In this document: positions 1 to 7,065 of the stretch, piece by piece
How the letters are laid out: every line of letters begins with the position of its first letter
How positions within the stretch are numbered: the first letter of the stretch is position 1
Assembly: GCA_002732675.1 (NCBI GenBank)
Contig: NVRR01000034.1
Span: 1-17,408 of the forward strand
Direction: 5' to 3'
Source of the DNA: Sneathiella sp.
GTDB lineage: Bacteria > Pseudomonadota > Alphaproteobacteria > Sneathiellales > Sneathiellaceae
Length of the DNA stretch: 17,408 nucleotides
Program-made: the position numbers and the translations under genes
The notes under the pieces: generated by a model
The model's database searches: none
What the model was told of the DNA's origin: nothing
The model's input: only the letters and a program-made list of their open reading frames with translations

Positions 1-890
1 AAAACCGCCAAAAACCCGGCCATAAGATATTTCACATACATACCGAATCCAGATTGGCTCACTTCAAAATTGGCAAGCGGGCTATAGATAATCGACGCCT
101 TGTTTCCCATGCCGACAAAAAGGATCGTCCAGCACAGTGTAATGCCCAAAAAAAGTGTTCCGACAGCATTAACAAAGCCTTTTGTCTTGGACTTAAAGCC
201 CGCATAGAAGACATCTACCCGCACATGGCCTTCCTCGACGAGGGTATAGGCACTGGCAAACAGGAAAAGCGCGGCATACCAGAACCGTACAAGGTCGCCC
301 ATAAAGGCCTGCTCATAGGAAAAGATAAATCGGGTGATCACAATGGTCAGCTCCGCCAAAACAACAAGTAACGCCAACCATTGAAAGCCGAGTGTTTTGG
401 ACCGAATGGCGATCAGAATACCCAAAACGATAAGGGGGATATGAACGTAAGGGCCCCGAAAATGCGCCCGCCCAAGATCAGAGGTCAGTTGATCCCCAAC
501 GATATAAGGGAGCAATCCCTCCACCCGCAAAAACGAAATGGTCATATCGGCAAGGCCAATCAGGAAAACCGCCCAGAACGCCGCGCGAACCAAAAAAGTA
601 TTGAATTTCGTAATGGACGCAGCCTCGTCGCGCAAATGCCGCGCCGATGTTCTGCGTACATATATGACGGCAAAAGCCAATACCGCGACAAAAAGAAAGA
701 CCTGTATCCAGGCATTCACTGACGCCGTATCACTGCTAAAGGCCGCCCTGACACCGGGCCAGCCCAGAACAAATGTCAAAAAATTATTGAAAAAATAAAC
801 AGGTATAGCGATCAGCATACACCATCCAAAAACCCGTACTGTTAGCTGAAGCTTGCGACCGGATGAATAGACATCTTCTGCCACCGCCAT
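1..890 (-). CDS. TRAP transporter small permease (DctQ family) with N-terminal extension, partial
   Basis: An open frame runs from an ATG at 890 to the window edge (296 full codons, no stop), so the C-terminus is missing. The start has a GGGAGG Shine-Dalgarno about 7 nt upstream. The last 130 or so visible residues look like a DctQ small permease of a TRAP (ion-driven, binding-protein-dependent) importer: a segment ending ITRFIF near 185-190, then SAYTLVEEGHVRVDVFYAG at about 213-231. The second TRAP small permease in this window has the same SAYTL/GHVR-D-FYA core. Before this domain lie about 165 residues with some four hydrophobic spans (about 22-44, 60-79, 97-120, 147-162), which an ordinary DctQ of 160-200 residues lacks. 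It starts 63 nt behind the binding-protein gene on the same strand, so the two are probably one operon. A DctM gene or DctM fusion may lie beyond the edge. Family membership is fairly sure; the substrate is unknown. Confidence 0.8.
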   Translation of the reverse strand, partial: MAVAEDVYSSGRKLQLTVRVFGWCMLIAIPVYFFNNFLTFVLGWPGVRAAFSSDTASVNAWIQVFLFVAVLAFAVIYVRRTSARHLRDEAASITKFNTFLVRAAFWAVFLIGLADMTISFLRVEGLLPYIVGDQLTSDLGRAHFRGPYVHIPLIVLGILIAIRSKTLGFQWLALLVVLAELTIVITRFIFSYEQAFMGDLVRFWYAALFLFASAYTLVEEGHVRVDVFYAGFKSKTKGFVNAVGTLFLGITLCWTILFVGMGNKASIIYSPLANFEVSQSGFGMYVKYLMAGFLAV

Positions 891-953
891 ATGAACCTCC
901 CGTAGAGGAAGGGGCGAGATGATAATCCCGCCCCTGCTTCGTTTGACTTATCT

Positions 954-2051
954 TTACTTATTTATTCCCAGAACGCGGTTGCGCTGATTGGAGAATGCCA
1001 CTTCGGCAATTCTTGTCCAACCACCGATCTCGCGGAGGTTCCTCTGGAAATCATCATTGATTTTCGCAGCAAGCGGGCTGTGATCACGGGTTTCCTCAAA
1101 GACCTCAACGGCGGCTTCGGCGAAACTGTCATAGATGTCGTCGTTGAATTCTTTCAGAACGACACCGTTTTCTGTGATCATCTTCTTCAGATATACCCCG
1201 TTGAGAGCCATAGCTTCTTCAAACTGGGCGGCATGTTCTTCCATGCAGGCGGCCGTAATAATCGCCTGCTCCCATTTGGTGAGGCTTTCCCACCAGGATT
1301 TGTTCATACCGAAAGCAAGCCCCCCACCGGGCTCATGCATACCAGGATAGTAGTAATATTTGGCCGCTTCATAGAATTTCATGAAATAGTCATTATACGG
1401 ACCCACCCATTCCGTTGCGTCAATGGCACCGGACACGAGGTTTTCATAAATCTGACCACCGGGAAGCGACACCGGCGAGGCACCAAGCTTGGCCATCACG
1501 TCACCACCAAGGCCCGGAATACGCATTTTCAGACCCTTCAGGTCGTCAGCGGAATTCACTTCCTTGTTGAACCAGCCGCCCATCTGCGTGCCAGTGGCAC
1601 CGCAAGGTAACGCTTTCAGACCAAATTCGCCGGATATTTCATCCCACAAAGCCTGGCCGCCTGCGAACTTAATCCAGGCATTCCATTCATATGTTGTCAT
1701 GCCGAGCGGAACAGATGTGAAGTAGGCAAAACCCGGATGCTTGCCTTTCCAGTAATAATCCGCGGCAACATAGGCCTGCGCGTTGCCGGAGGCGACTTCA
1801 TCAAATGAGTCAAAGGCACCGACACGTTCGCCTGCTGCGAAATAATGCGTCGTCAACCGACCTTCACTCAATTCCGTGATACGGGCTGCCAAACGCTGAG
1901 CACTAATACCCAGGCCCGGGAAATCACGTGGCCATGTGGAGACAATTGTCATCTCCTTGCGTTCTTGCGCAATGGCTGGAGCTGCAAACGGTACCGCTGC
2001 AATTCCGGCACCGGCAATTGCAGCGCCTGTCAAAAACTTGCGTCGTTCCAT
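954..2051 (-). CDS. TRAP transporter solute-binding protein, TakP/FcbT1-like (DctP superfamily)
   Basis: This 365-residue periplasmic binding protein captures its ligand and delivers it to the TRAP membrane subunits. The N-terminus has a twin-arginine-like signal (ERRKFLTG, then a hydrophobic stretch) with likely cleavage after APAIA at residue 28. The mature part resembles TakP, the alpha-keto acid binder of Rhodobacter, rather than DctP of the C4-dicarboxylate system: TQMGGWF (about 155-161), LKGLKMRIPG with Arg177, DATEWVGPYND (211-221) and the aromatic KYYYYPG run (231-237). Gln156, Arg177, Glu214 and Trp215 fall where TakP contacts ligand and sodium (positions recalled, not aligned). The ATG has a GGGAGGAA Shine-Dalgarno at good spacing. 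It precedes the long DctQ gene on the same strand and diverges from a second QM permease operon, which it might also serve. A 2-oxo or hydroxy acid ligand is inference from family only. Confidence 0.9.
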   Translation of the reverse strand: MERRKFLTGAAIAGAGIAAVPFAAPAIAQERKEMTIVSTWPRDFPGLGISAQRLAARITELSEGRLTTHYFAAGERVGAFDSFDEVASGNAQAYVAADYYWKGKHPGFAYFTSVPLGMTTYEWNAWIKFAGGQALWDEISGEFGLKALPCGATGTQMGGWFNKEVNSADDLKGLKMRIPGLGGDVMAKLGASPVSLPGGQIYENLVSGAIDATEWVGPYNDYFMKFYEAAKYYYYPGMHEPGGGLAFGMNKSWWESLTKWEQAIITAACMEEHAAQFEEAMALNGVYLKKMITENGVVLKEFNDDIYDSFAEAAVEVFEETRDHSPLAAKINDDFQRNLREIGGWTRIAEVAFSNQRNRVLGINK

Positions 2052-2297
2052 AAAAATATTCCTCCCTAAGAAAACAATGGGCGGGATGAGTTTCCACCCC
2101 TATTCATTCATTTTACGTAACAGTAATTCCGCGGATTATTTCAAAGTACTATTCTTCAAGCGTCTTTTTGCCTGATTTTATCATCAGATCGTTATCCGCT
2201 AGATCTCCCTGTTGAATTCATTTTGCAGAAACAGAAATCAAATACAAGATAAAATTTTATATTATGAATTTCACATGTTCTTGCCTTATTATAATAT

Positions 2298-2325
2298 TTG
2301 AAATTATCAAAATAAATTATATAAT
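2298..2325 (+). promoter_or_regulatory. Sigma70-like promoter candidate for the dctQM operon
   Basis: TTGAAA (2298-2303) and TATAAT (2320-2325) are separated by 16 nt, close to the consensus. Transcription would start near 2332, giving a leader of more than 200 nt before dctQ. The surrounding sequence is very AT-rich, so chance matches are likelier here than elsewhere. Confidence 0.45.
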
Positions 2326-2361
2326 TGAAGTATAAGGGATAATATATTTTTTGGCGAATAT

Positions 2362-2382
2362 TAGGTCACTAATAATGACCTA
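2362..2382. promoter_or_regulatory. Inverted repeat, candidate operator for the TRAP operons
   Basis: TAGGTCA (2362-2368) and its exact complement TGACCTA (2376-2382) flank a 7-nt spacer. The repeat sits about 30-50 nt downstream of the predicted start from the 2298-2325 promoter, where a repressor could act. TRAP operons are often controlled by GntR-type repressors, but no regulator gene is visible in the window, so the binding protein is unknown. Confidence 0.4.
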
Positions 2383-2451
2383 TTTTATTTGATATTTTGT
2401 CGAATCCCCTAGTCATTGATATCCTGCAAACAAGGCGCACGCGTTCCGACC

Positions 2452-2480
2452 TTGCACAGTACCGCCGTACAGGTTAAATA
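2452..2480 (+). promoter_or_regulatory. Weak second promoter candidate upstream of dctQ
   Basis: TTGCAC (2452-2457) lies 17 nt before TAAATA (2475-2480). Both boxes are imperfect. A start near 2487 would place the first mini-ORF (ATG at 2491) almost at the 5' end of the mRNA. Confidence 0.25.
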
Positions 2481-2490
2481 CAGAAAGCAT

Positions 2491-2549
2491 ATGAGAAGCC
2501 CCATAGAGCCTCCGGTTTTGATATGAGCGCCAGGGAAAAAATCTATTGA
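2491..2549 (+). other. Two chained mini-ORFs leading into the dctQ start
   Basis: An 11-codon frame (2491-2526, MRSPIEPPVLI) ends in TGA that overlaps the ATG of an 8-codon frame (2523-2549, MSAREKIY) as ATGA. That frame ends in TGA overlapping the TTG start of dctQ as TTGA. The arrangement would allow stepwise translational coupling into dctQ. Neither mini-ORF has a strong Shine-Dalgarno, so expression is unproven and chance is possible. Confidence 0.3.
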
Positions 2550-3088
2550 CCAATCTAGGCTGTCTTTCCCGCATTATCGACACCTTCAGCAATACTGTTG
2601 GACGCTATGTCTCGTGGCTGGCGCTGGCGATGGTTCTTATCCAGTTCGTTATTGTCCTGGGGCGGTATGTTTTCGGCGCCGGTTCAATTGCACTGCAAGA
2701 ATCAATTATCTACAGCCATGCCCTGCTTTTCCTGCTGGGGTCAGCCTACACCCTGCTGCATGGCGGACATGTTCGGATAGATATTTTCTATGCCAGGGCG
2801 AGCGGAAAACTCCAGGCGCTCATTGATCTCCTGGGGTGCGTCTTCCTGCTGATACCGGTTTGCATCGCCATATTCGCGCTAAGTTGGGCTTACGTCTCCG
2901 GGTCGTGGCAAATCCTCGAAGGGTCATCGGAAAATACAGGACTTCCGTATATTTATGGCTTGAAGACGATGATCCTGGTCTTTTGCGGGATGATGATCCT
3001 GCAAGGCATTTCAAAGATACTGCACTCCATTCTCCGATTGACGGGTAACGAGGTGGCGGATCCACCGACGACTTCGAAGGGTCTATAA
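2546..3088 (+). CDS. TRAP transporter small permease subunit (DctQ family)
   Basis: This 180-residue four-span membrane protein is the small subunit of a TRAP importer. It bridges the binding protein and the DctM channel subunit in the inner membrane. Hydrophobic spans lie at about 20-40, 50-72, 90-115 and 133-155, with the core SAYTLLHGGHVRIDIFYA at about 71-88, matching the DctQ family. The start chosen is TTG at 2546: an in-frame TGA lies upstream at 2519, the next in-frame ATG at 2630 would delete part of the first span, and AGGGA at 2532-2536 is 9 nt before the TTG. The start overlaps the stop of an upstream mini-ORF (TTGA). Only 2 nt separate its stop from dctM, so the two are translated together. 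No binding-protein gene accompanies this pair on the plus strand. Confidence 0.88.
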   Translation: MTNLGCLSRIIDTFSNTVGRYVSWLALAMVLIQFVIVLGRYVFGAGSIALQESIIYSHALLFLLGSAYTLLHGGHVRIDIFYARASGKLQALIDLLGCVFLLIPVCIAIFALSWAYVSGSWQILEGSSENTGLPYIYGLKTMILVFCGMMILQGISKILHSILRLTGNEVADPPTTSKGL

Positions 3089-3090
3089 AA

Positions 3091-4677
3091 ATGGCCTTGG
3101 CAGAATATTTCGCCATTGGCCTGTTTGTGCTGGCGATCGTCAGCCTTCTGGCGGGCTTCCCGGTTGCCTTTACCCTGTCCGGCGTCGCGATATTTATTGC
3201 GGGCCTGGCCTGGCTCGCCGGCGCCTTCGACATTACCCTCCTTGGCGCGATCCCCTCCCGTATTTTCGGGAACGCCATGTGGAACGAAATACTGGTTGCG
3301 GTTCCTCTCTTTGTTTTCATGGGGTTGATGCTTGAAAAGTCGAAAGTTGCGGAAGCCTTGCTCGAATCCATGGGGATGCTGTTCGGCGAGCTGCGCGGCG
3401 GACTGGGGATATCCGTCTTCGCCGTCGGCGCACTCCTCGCCGCCTCCACCGGAATTGTCGGGGCGGCAGTGGTTACCATGGGGCTAATGGCACTACCGAC
3501 GATGCTAAAACGCGGCTATGATCCGAAGTTCGCGGCCGGGGCCATCGCCGCTTCCGGCACCTTGGGCCAGATCATCCCGCCGTCCATCGTCCTGATCATT
3601 CTCGGCGAGCAAATATCCAATGCCTATATTACCTCACAGAGCCTTTTGGGCAACTGGTCACCGGAGCCTGTTTCCGTCGGCGATCTGTTCGCGGGGGCGC
3701 TTTTTCCGGGTTTGTTACTTGTCTGCCTTTACATGCTGTATCAGGTTTATCTGGCGATTTTTAAACCGGAAACATCCCCCCCAATCCCCCGAGACGCTGC
3801 CAGTAAAAGTAATCGCGGCCTTATCCTCCTTGTTCTCCGGTCATTGCTGCCGCCCGTTACTCTCATCATTGCGGTTTTAGGATCGATCCTGATGGGGATT
3901 GCCACACCGACAGAGGCCGCGTCTGTCGGCGGGGTTGGCGCTATCCTGCTGGCCGGGCTCCGACAGTCCGGATCCGGAAATATCTGGATTTATGGTGCCG
4001 GGATCAGTATTCCGCTCATTCTGGTTCTGGCCAATATTTTCGATTTGCGGGTGGGCCTTCACGTGACGGCACCGGAGGCAATGCTGGGATTTGGCCTTGT
4101 TCTGCCGCTCCTTGGTGTTCTGATCATCGGCGTCGGGATCAGCCTTCTTCAGCTTTTTGGGTCCGGCATTTTGCAGAAAGTCTGCCGCTCAACCATGGAA
4201 ATGTCGTCCATGGTGTTTGTGATACTAATCGGTGCGACGATCTTCAGTCTGGTCTTTCGCGGGCTCGGCGGCGACGAGATGGTCTATAATCTTCTCTCGG
4301 ATCTGCCGGGCGGGAAATACGGGGCGTTGCTGGTCGTGATGCTGGTGATGTTTTTTCTTGGGTTTTTCCTCGATTTCGTCGAAATTATCTTTGTCGTCGT
4401 GCCGATCGTTGCGCCGGTCATCCTGCTGATGGACGTTAATCCCATATGGTTCGGGGTATTGATCGCCATGAACCTGCAAACATCATTCCTGACCCCGCCG
4501 TTCGGCTTCGCGCTTTTTTATCTCCGCGGGGTCGCGCCGCCAGAGATAACCACCGGCATGATATACCGCGGCGTTGTGCCGTTCGTGCTCCTGCAAATCT
4601 TCGCGCTGGTCCTGCTCTGCCTCTTTCCGGCCCTCGCCACCTGGCTGCCCAGCGTAATTTTCGGATCCGCGTTCTAG
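3091..4677 (+). CDS. TRAP transporter large permease subunit (DctM family, FcbT3-like)
   Basis: This 528-residue inner-membrane protein carries the ion-coupled transport path of a TRAP importer. It is hydrophobic throughout, with more than twelve candidate spans. It shows typical DctM features: FVFMGLMLEKS near 75, the GIVGAAVVTMGL stretch near 125-136, SGTLGQIIPPSIVL near 152-165, GIATPTEAASVGG near 270-282 and a late FLTPPFGFALFY. The length exceeds the usual 425-440 residues; the extra part lies around residues 210-330 and resembles the longer mannitol/chloroaromatic (FcbT3) group, which fits the TakP/FcbT1-type binding protein nearby. It begins 2 nt after dctQ and ends in TAG just before a strong hairpin. 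The missing partner is either the divergent dctP or a gene elsewhere; the substrate is unknown. Confidence 0.92.
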   Translation: MALAEYFAIGLFVLAIVSLLAGFPVAFTLSGVAIFIAGLAWLAGAFDITLLGAIPSRIFGNAMWNEILVAVPLFVFMGLMLEKSKVAEALLESMGMLFGELRGGLGISVFAVGALLAASTGIVGAAVVTMGLMALPTMLKRGYDPKFAAGAIAASGTLGQIIPPSIVLIILGEQISNAYITSQSLLGNWSPEPVSVGDLFAGALFPGLLLVCLYMLYQVYLAIFKPETSPPIPRDAASKSNRGLILLVLRSLLPPVTLIIAVLGSILMGIATPTEAASVGGVGAILLAGLRQSGSGNIWIYGAGISIPLILVLANIFDLRVGLHVTAPEAMLGFGLVLPLLGVLIIGVGISLLQLFGSGILQKVCRSTMEMSSMVFVILIGATIFSLVFRGLGGDEMVYNLLSDLPGGKYGALLVVMLVMFFLGFFLDFVEIIFVVVPIVAPVILLMDVNPIWFGVLIAMNLQTSFLTPPFGFALFYLRGVAPPEITTGMIYRGVVPFVLLQIFALVLLCLFPALATWLPSVIFGSAF

Positions 4678-4685
4678 GCAACAAA

Positions 4686-4714
4686 AAAAGCCGCCAGGAA
4701 ACCCGGCGGCTTTT
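4686..4714. terminator. Bidirectional rho-independent terminator between dctM and bioY
   Basis: GCCGCC (4690-4695) pairs with GGCGGC (4705-4710) around a 9-nt loop. The stem continues as AAAA/TTTT on either side, and a 7-A run (4683-4689) supplies the T-tract for the minus strand. It lies just after the dctM stop and 24 nt beyond the bioY stop, so it can end both convergent transcripts. Confidence 0.85.
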
Positions 4715-4737
4715 CAATGACGTCGAAAACGTCCAGA

Positions 4738-5334
4738 TTAGCGGCGGAATTTTCCCACCAGCTTCCAGGCCAGTGGCAGAACAGCAACCGCCAGCGCTAT
4801 TTTAAGCACGGCGCCCGGAAGAAACGGTATCATGCCGACTTCCACTGCTTTTTCGAATCCCGTGAATGTCGAGAGCCAGGAGAGGCCGCCCGCGAAAATC
4901 AGTGCTGTGCCCAAAGACATGGCAAGTGCTGATTTTACAATAGACTGATCCCAGCCTCGCGCCGTAAGCCAGCCAACCAGCGCCGCCGCCGCGACGAACC
5001 CGTAAAGATACCCCGCCGTTGGCCCGGTCAGGGCAAGCAGACTTGCGCCGCCTGCAAAAACCGGCAAACCTATGGCGCCTTCCGCCAGATAGAGCGCCAG
5101 TGTCGCGCCCCCCAATCGCCAACCGTACGCGGCGCCAACTAAAACAACGGCAAATGTCTGCAAGGTCATGGGAACGGGCCAAAGCGGCACGGTTATTTGC
5201 GCTGATGCCGCAACAAGGAGGCTTCCGGCGAAAGCCAGAACAACCAGCCGAAACAGCCGGGCTGCGGGGGACATCCCCTCGTCAGTCGCCCATATGGCGC
5301 CGATGAGAGTGGAAGAAGTCTGCACAGATGACAT
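4738..5334 (-). CDS. bioY: Biotin ECF transporter S component BioY
   Basis: BioY is the six-span membrane protein that binds biotin with high affinity. It works alone in some bacteria or with the energy-coupling proteins BioM/BioN. The 198-residue product shows the BioY pattern: AQITVPLWPVPMTLQTFAV after the first span, YLAEGAIGLPVFAGG, LTGPTAGYLYGF and a late IPFLPGAVLKIAL. The start chosen is the second of two adjacent ATGs (5334; the other is 5337), which is better spaced from AAGGA. An upstream in-frame codon at 5376 would add residues unlike the family and cover the operator palindrome. No bioM or bioN gene is in the window. The gene follows the acyl-CoA ligase after about 100 nt that contain a promoter-like region and a 14-bp palindrome, so it is probably regulated separately. 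It converges with dctM on a shared terminator. Confidence 0.92.
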   Translation of the reverse strand: MSSVQTSSTLIGAIWATDEGMSPAARLFRLVVLAFAGSLLVAASAQITVPLWPVPMTLQTFAVVLVGAAYGWRLGGATLALYLAEGAIGLPVFAGGASLLALTGPTAGYLYGFVAAAALVGWLTARGWDQSIVKSALAMSLGTALIFAGGLSWLSTFTGFEKAVEVGMIPFLPGAVLKIALAVAVLPLAWKLVGKFRR

Positions 5335-5375
5335 CATGTTTCCTTTCAAAAAACAACAATTCAGTTTTAAAACCA

Positions 5376-5389
5376 AACAAACGTTTGTT
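5376..5389. promoter_or_regulatory. Perfect 14-bp palindrome in the bioY promoter region (candidate operator)
   Basis: AACAAACGTTTGTT is its own reverse complement and lies 41 nt upstream of the bioY start. On the bioY strand it begins inside a TATAAC box that follows TTGAAA at 15 nt, so a bound protein would block transcription. The central CG with CAAACGTTTG resembles LacI/PurR-type operators, and less closely the CAAAC...GTTTG half-sites of TetR-type lipid regulators. It does not match the alphaproteobacterial BioR box (TTATCTATAA-like) or the long spaced BirA operator. Confidence 0.55.
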
Positions 5390-5438
5390 ATAAGAAATGC
5401 GAAATGATTTCAACCAGTCAATGATGGAATAAATAAGA

Positions 5439-7052
5439 CTATTTCTGTGATTTTCTTTTCTGGTCGCGAAAATCAAAGATACCCGGCTGTTCCCGAGGGT
5501 CTTCACCCACGGGAAAAATCTGTGCTTTCTGGATTTTTTGCGTGCCGGTGGTCGGCAGCCCGTCCAGAAACAACACCCACCCCGGCGGCTTGTAATAGGC
5601 CAGTTGATTCTTGGCAAAATCAAATAGTTGCTGAGCGAGTTCCTTACCAGCCTCAAATCCCCCGTTCAGGACGACGCAGGCCATCACCTCTTCTTCGCGG
5701 AGGTCGTCCTTGACGGCAATCACAGCCACTTGCGCGACCGCGTCATGACTTTGCATGACAGCCTCGACTTCTGCGGCCGCGATATTCTCGCCGGAACGAC
5801 GGATAATATTTTTCTTGCGGTCGATAAAATACAACATCCCGCCATCATCCTGACGCACGGTATCGCCGGTATGGAACCAGCCCCCGGCCCAGGCCTCTTC
5901 GGTCGCTTCGTCGTTCTTCAGATAACCCGCAAAAAATCCGCGGCGAGGATCATCGCCCCGACAATTGACCAGAAGCTCGCCGTCCGTGCCAACCGGAACG
6001 TCATTCCCCTGCTCATCCACGACCCTTGCCTGCATCTCACCATTGGGGAGGCCAAAGGCCCGGGTATGAATTTGGCGGGGCTCAAAATTATTGACGAAAA
6101 CCCGGCCGGTTTCAGTCATTCCCCATACTTCGATAAGCGGGAAGCCATAGCGTTTTTCAAAGACATCATGCAATTCAGGCTCAACACCTGCACCCAGGCC
6201 AAAACGCACGGAATGTGCGCTCTCATACTCATTTCCAGGCTGGTTTAGTAACATCGGCGGCACCACTCCGAGATAATGGATAATCGTCGCCCTGGTCTCC
6301 ACCAGCTCCTGCCACCAGGTGGAAGGATGGAAGCGATCGGGAATAATCAGGCAGCCGCCCGATAACAGCATACAGACGAAGGAAACCGCGCCAGCATTCA
6401 TATGAAAGAGCGGCAGCGGATTATAGAGCCTCTCCGCGCCGCGCCGGATCGTCGCCTCGCCGCCAAGCTCCGCATATGTACGGCCGGCAGTCAGGAAATA
6501 GTCATTGGTCAGGATGCAGCCCTTTGGCCGCCCGGTGGTCCCGGAAGTATAGAGTAAACTGGCTTCGCTCATCAATCCGGGCGTTGCTGTAAGCGGCGCG
6601 GCGCCAGGGTTTGGCAGCGTATCTGGAAAACTCTCAAAGACAACCACGGGCAGCGCTTTCAGCCGCTCAGCCGCCACTGCCCTGATATCTTCCTCACGCT
6701 CGGCAATCGTGACGATCAGATCCACCTCAGAATGTTCCATCTGATAGAGCACTTCGCCGTGCAGATAATCTGGATTGATCGGAACCACAGATATCCCCAA
6801 CGCATTGGCCGCGAGCATATGAAGAATATATTCTGGCCTGTTTTCAAGCAGATAACCAATGCGGTGGCCATGACCATAGCCAGAGCGCTGGTAAATCTCT
6901 TTCAGATGTTCCACTTCCGCCATAGCGTCCGAATAGGTGATTTCATATCCATCCGGATGATAGCCTCGCCCCGCATATGACGGCGCACAGAGGAAAGCAT
7001 TATCCGGGAATTCGGACGCTGTCTTCTGAAACGCCTCATAGACAAGGCTCAT
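5439..7052 (-). CDS. AMP-forming acyl-CoA ligase (ANL superfamily, CaiC-like)
   Basis: The 537-residue enzyme is predicted to activate a carboxylic acid with ATP and transfer it to CoA. Core motifs appear in order: the P-loop YTSGTTGRPKG (168-178), PLFHMNAG (213-220), GMTETG (311-316), WFHTGD (392-397), the hinge DRKKNIIRRSGENI (411-424) and a C-terminal TTGTQKIQK (501-509) whose Lys506 is the expected adenylation lysine. The overall character, including the TQKIQK form of the last motif, recalls crotonobetaine/carnitine-CoA ligase-like proteins, but the acid substrate cannot be read from sequence. The start at 7052 has AAAGGA 9-10 nt upstream; an in-frame start at 7106 would overlap parC by 41 nt and add 18 unconserved residues. 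Only 13 nt separate it from the parC stop and its ribosome site abuts that stop, so co-transcription with parC is likely. Confidence 0.9.
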   Translation of the reverse strand: MSLVYEAFQKTASEFPDNAFLCAPSYAGRGYHPDGYEITYSDAMAEVEHLKEIYQRSGYGHGHRIGYLLENRPEYILHMLAANALGISVVPINPDYLHGEVLYQMEHSEVDLIVTIAEREEDIRAVAAERLKALPVVVFESFPDTLPNPGAAPLTATPGLMSEASLLYTSGTTGRPKGCILTNDYFLTAGRTYAELGGEATIRRGAERLYNPLPLFHMNAGAVSFVCMLLSGGCLIIPDRFHPSTWWQELVETRATIIHYLGVVPPMLLNQPGNEYESAHSVRFGLGAGVEPELHDVFEKRYGFPLIEVWGMTETGRVFVNNFEPRQIHTRAFGLPNGEMQARVVDEQGNDVPVGTDGELLVNCRGDDPRRGFFAGYLKNDEATEEAWAGGWFHTGDTVRQDDGGMLYFIDRKKNIIRRSGENIAAAEVEAVMQSHDAVAQVAVIAVKDDLREEEVMACVVLNGGFEAGKELAQQLFDFAKNQLAYYKPPGWVLFLDGLPTTGTQKIQKAQIFPVGEDPREQPGIFDFRDQKRKSQK

Positions 7053-7065
7053 GGATAAGTTTCCT

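Larger units (their letters stand above)
2052..2545. promoter_or_regulatory. AT-rich divergent intergenic control region between two TRAP operons
   Basis: This stretch of almost 500 nt has no convincing protein gene of normal size. It separates the leftward dctP operon from the rightward dctQM operon. The middle (about 2180-2400) is far richer in A+T than the flanking genes, as expected of a regulated divergent promoter region. It contains a sigma70-like promoter on the plus strand, a 21-bp dyad, a weaker second promoter, and two very short overlapping reading frames just before dctQ. No clear promoter for the leftward operon was found. Confidence 0.7.

Noticed and set aside
54..798. Several plus-strand open frames (105, 113 and 86 residues)
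   Set aside because: They are antisense to the long DctQ gene, whose frame is open to the window edge and has membrane spans and a DctQ core.
2315..2326. 12-bp palindrome AATTATATAATT
   Set aside because: Made only of A and T in a very AT-rich stretch, and it coincides with a -10 box; expected by chance.
2820..3479. 219-residue open frame on the minus strand
   Set aside because: Lies antisense to dctQ and dctM, has low-complexity Ser/Pro/Lys composition and no family pattern; the plus-strand genes explain the sequence.
5376..5389. BioR or BirA operator at bioY
   Set aside because: The palindrome has a CG centre and AAAC/GTTT arms, unlike the BioR TTATCTATAA-type box, and lacks the long spacer of BirA sites.
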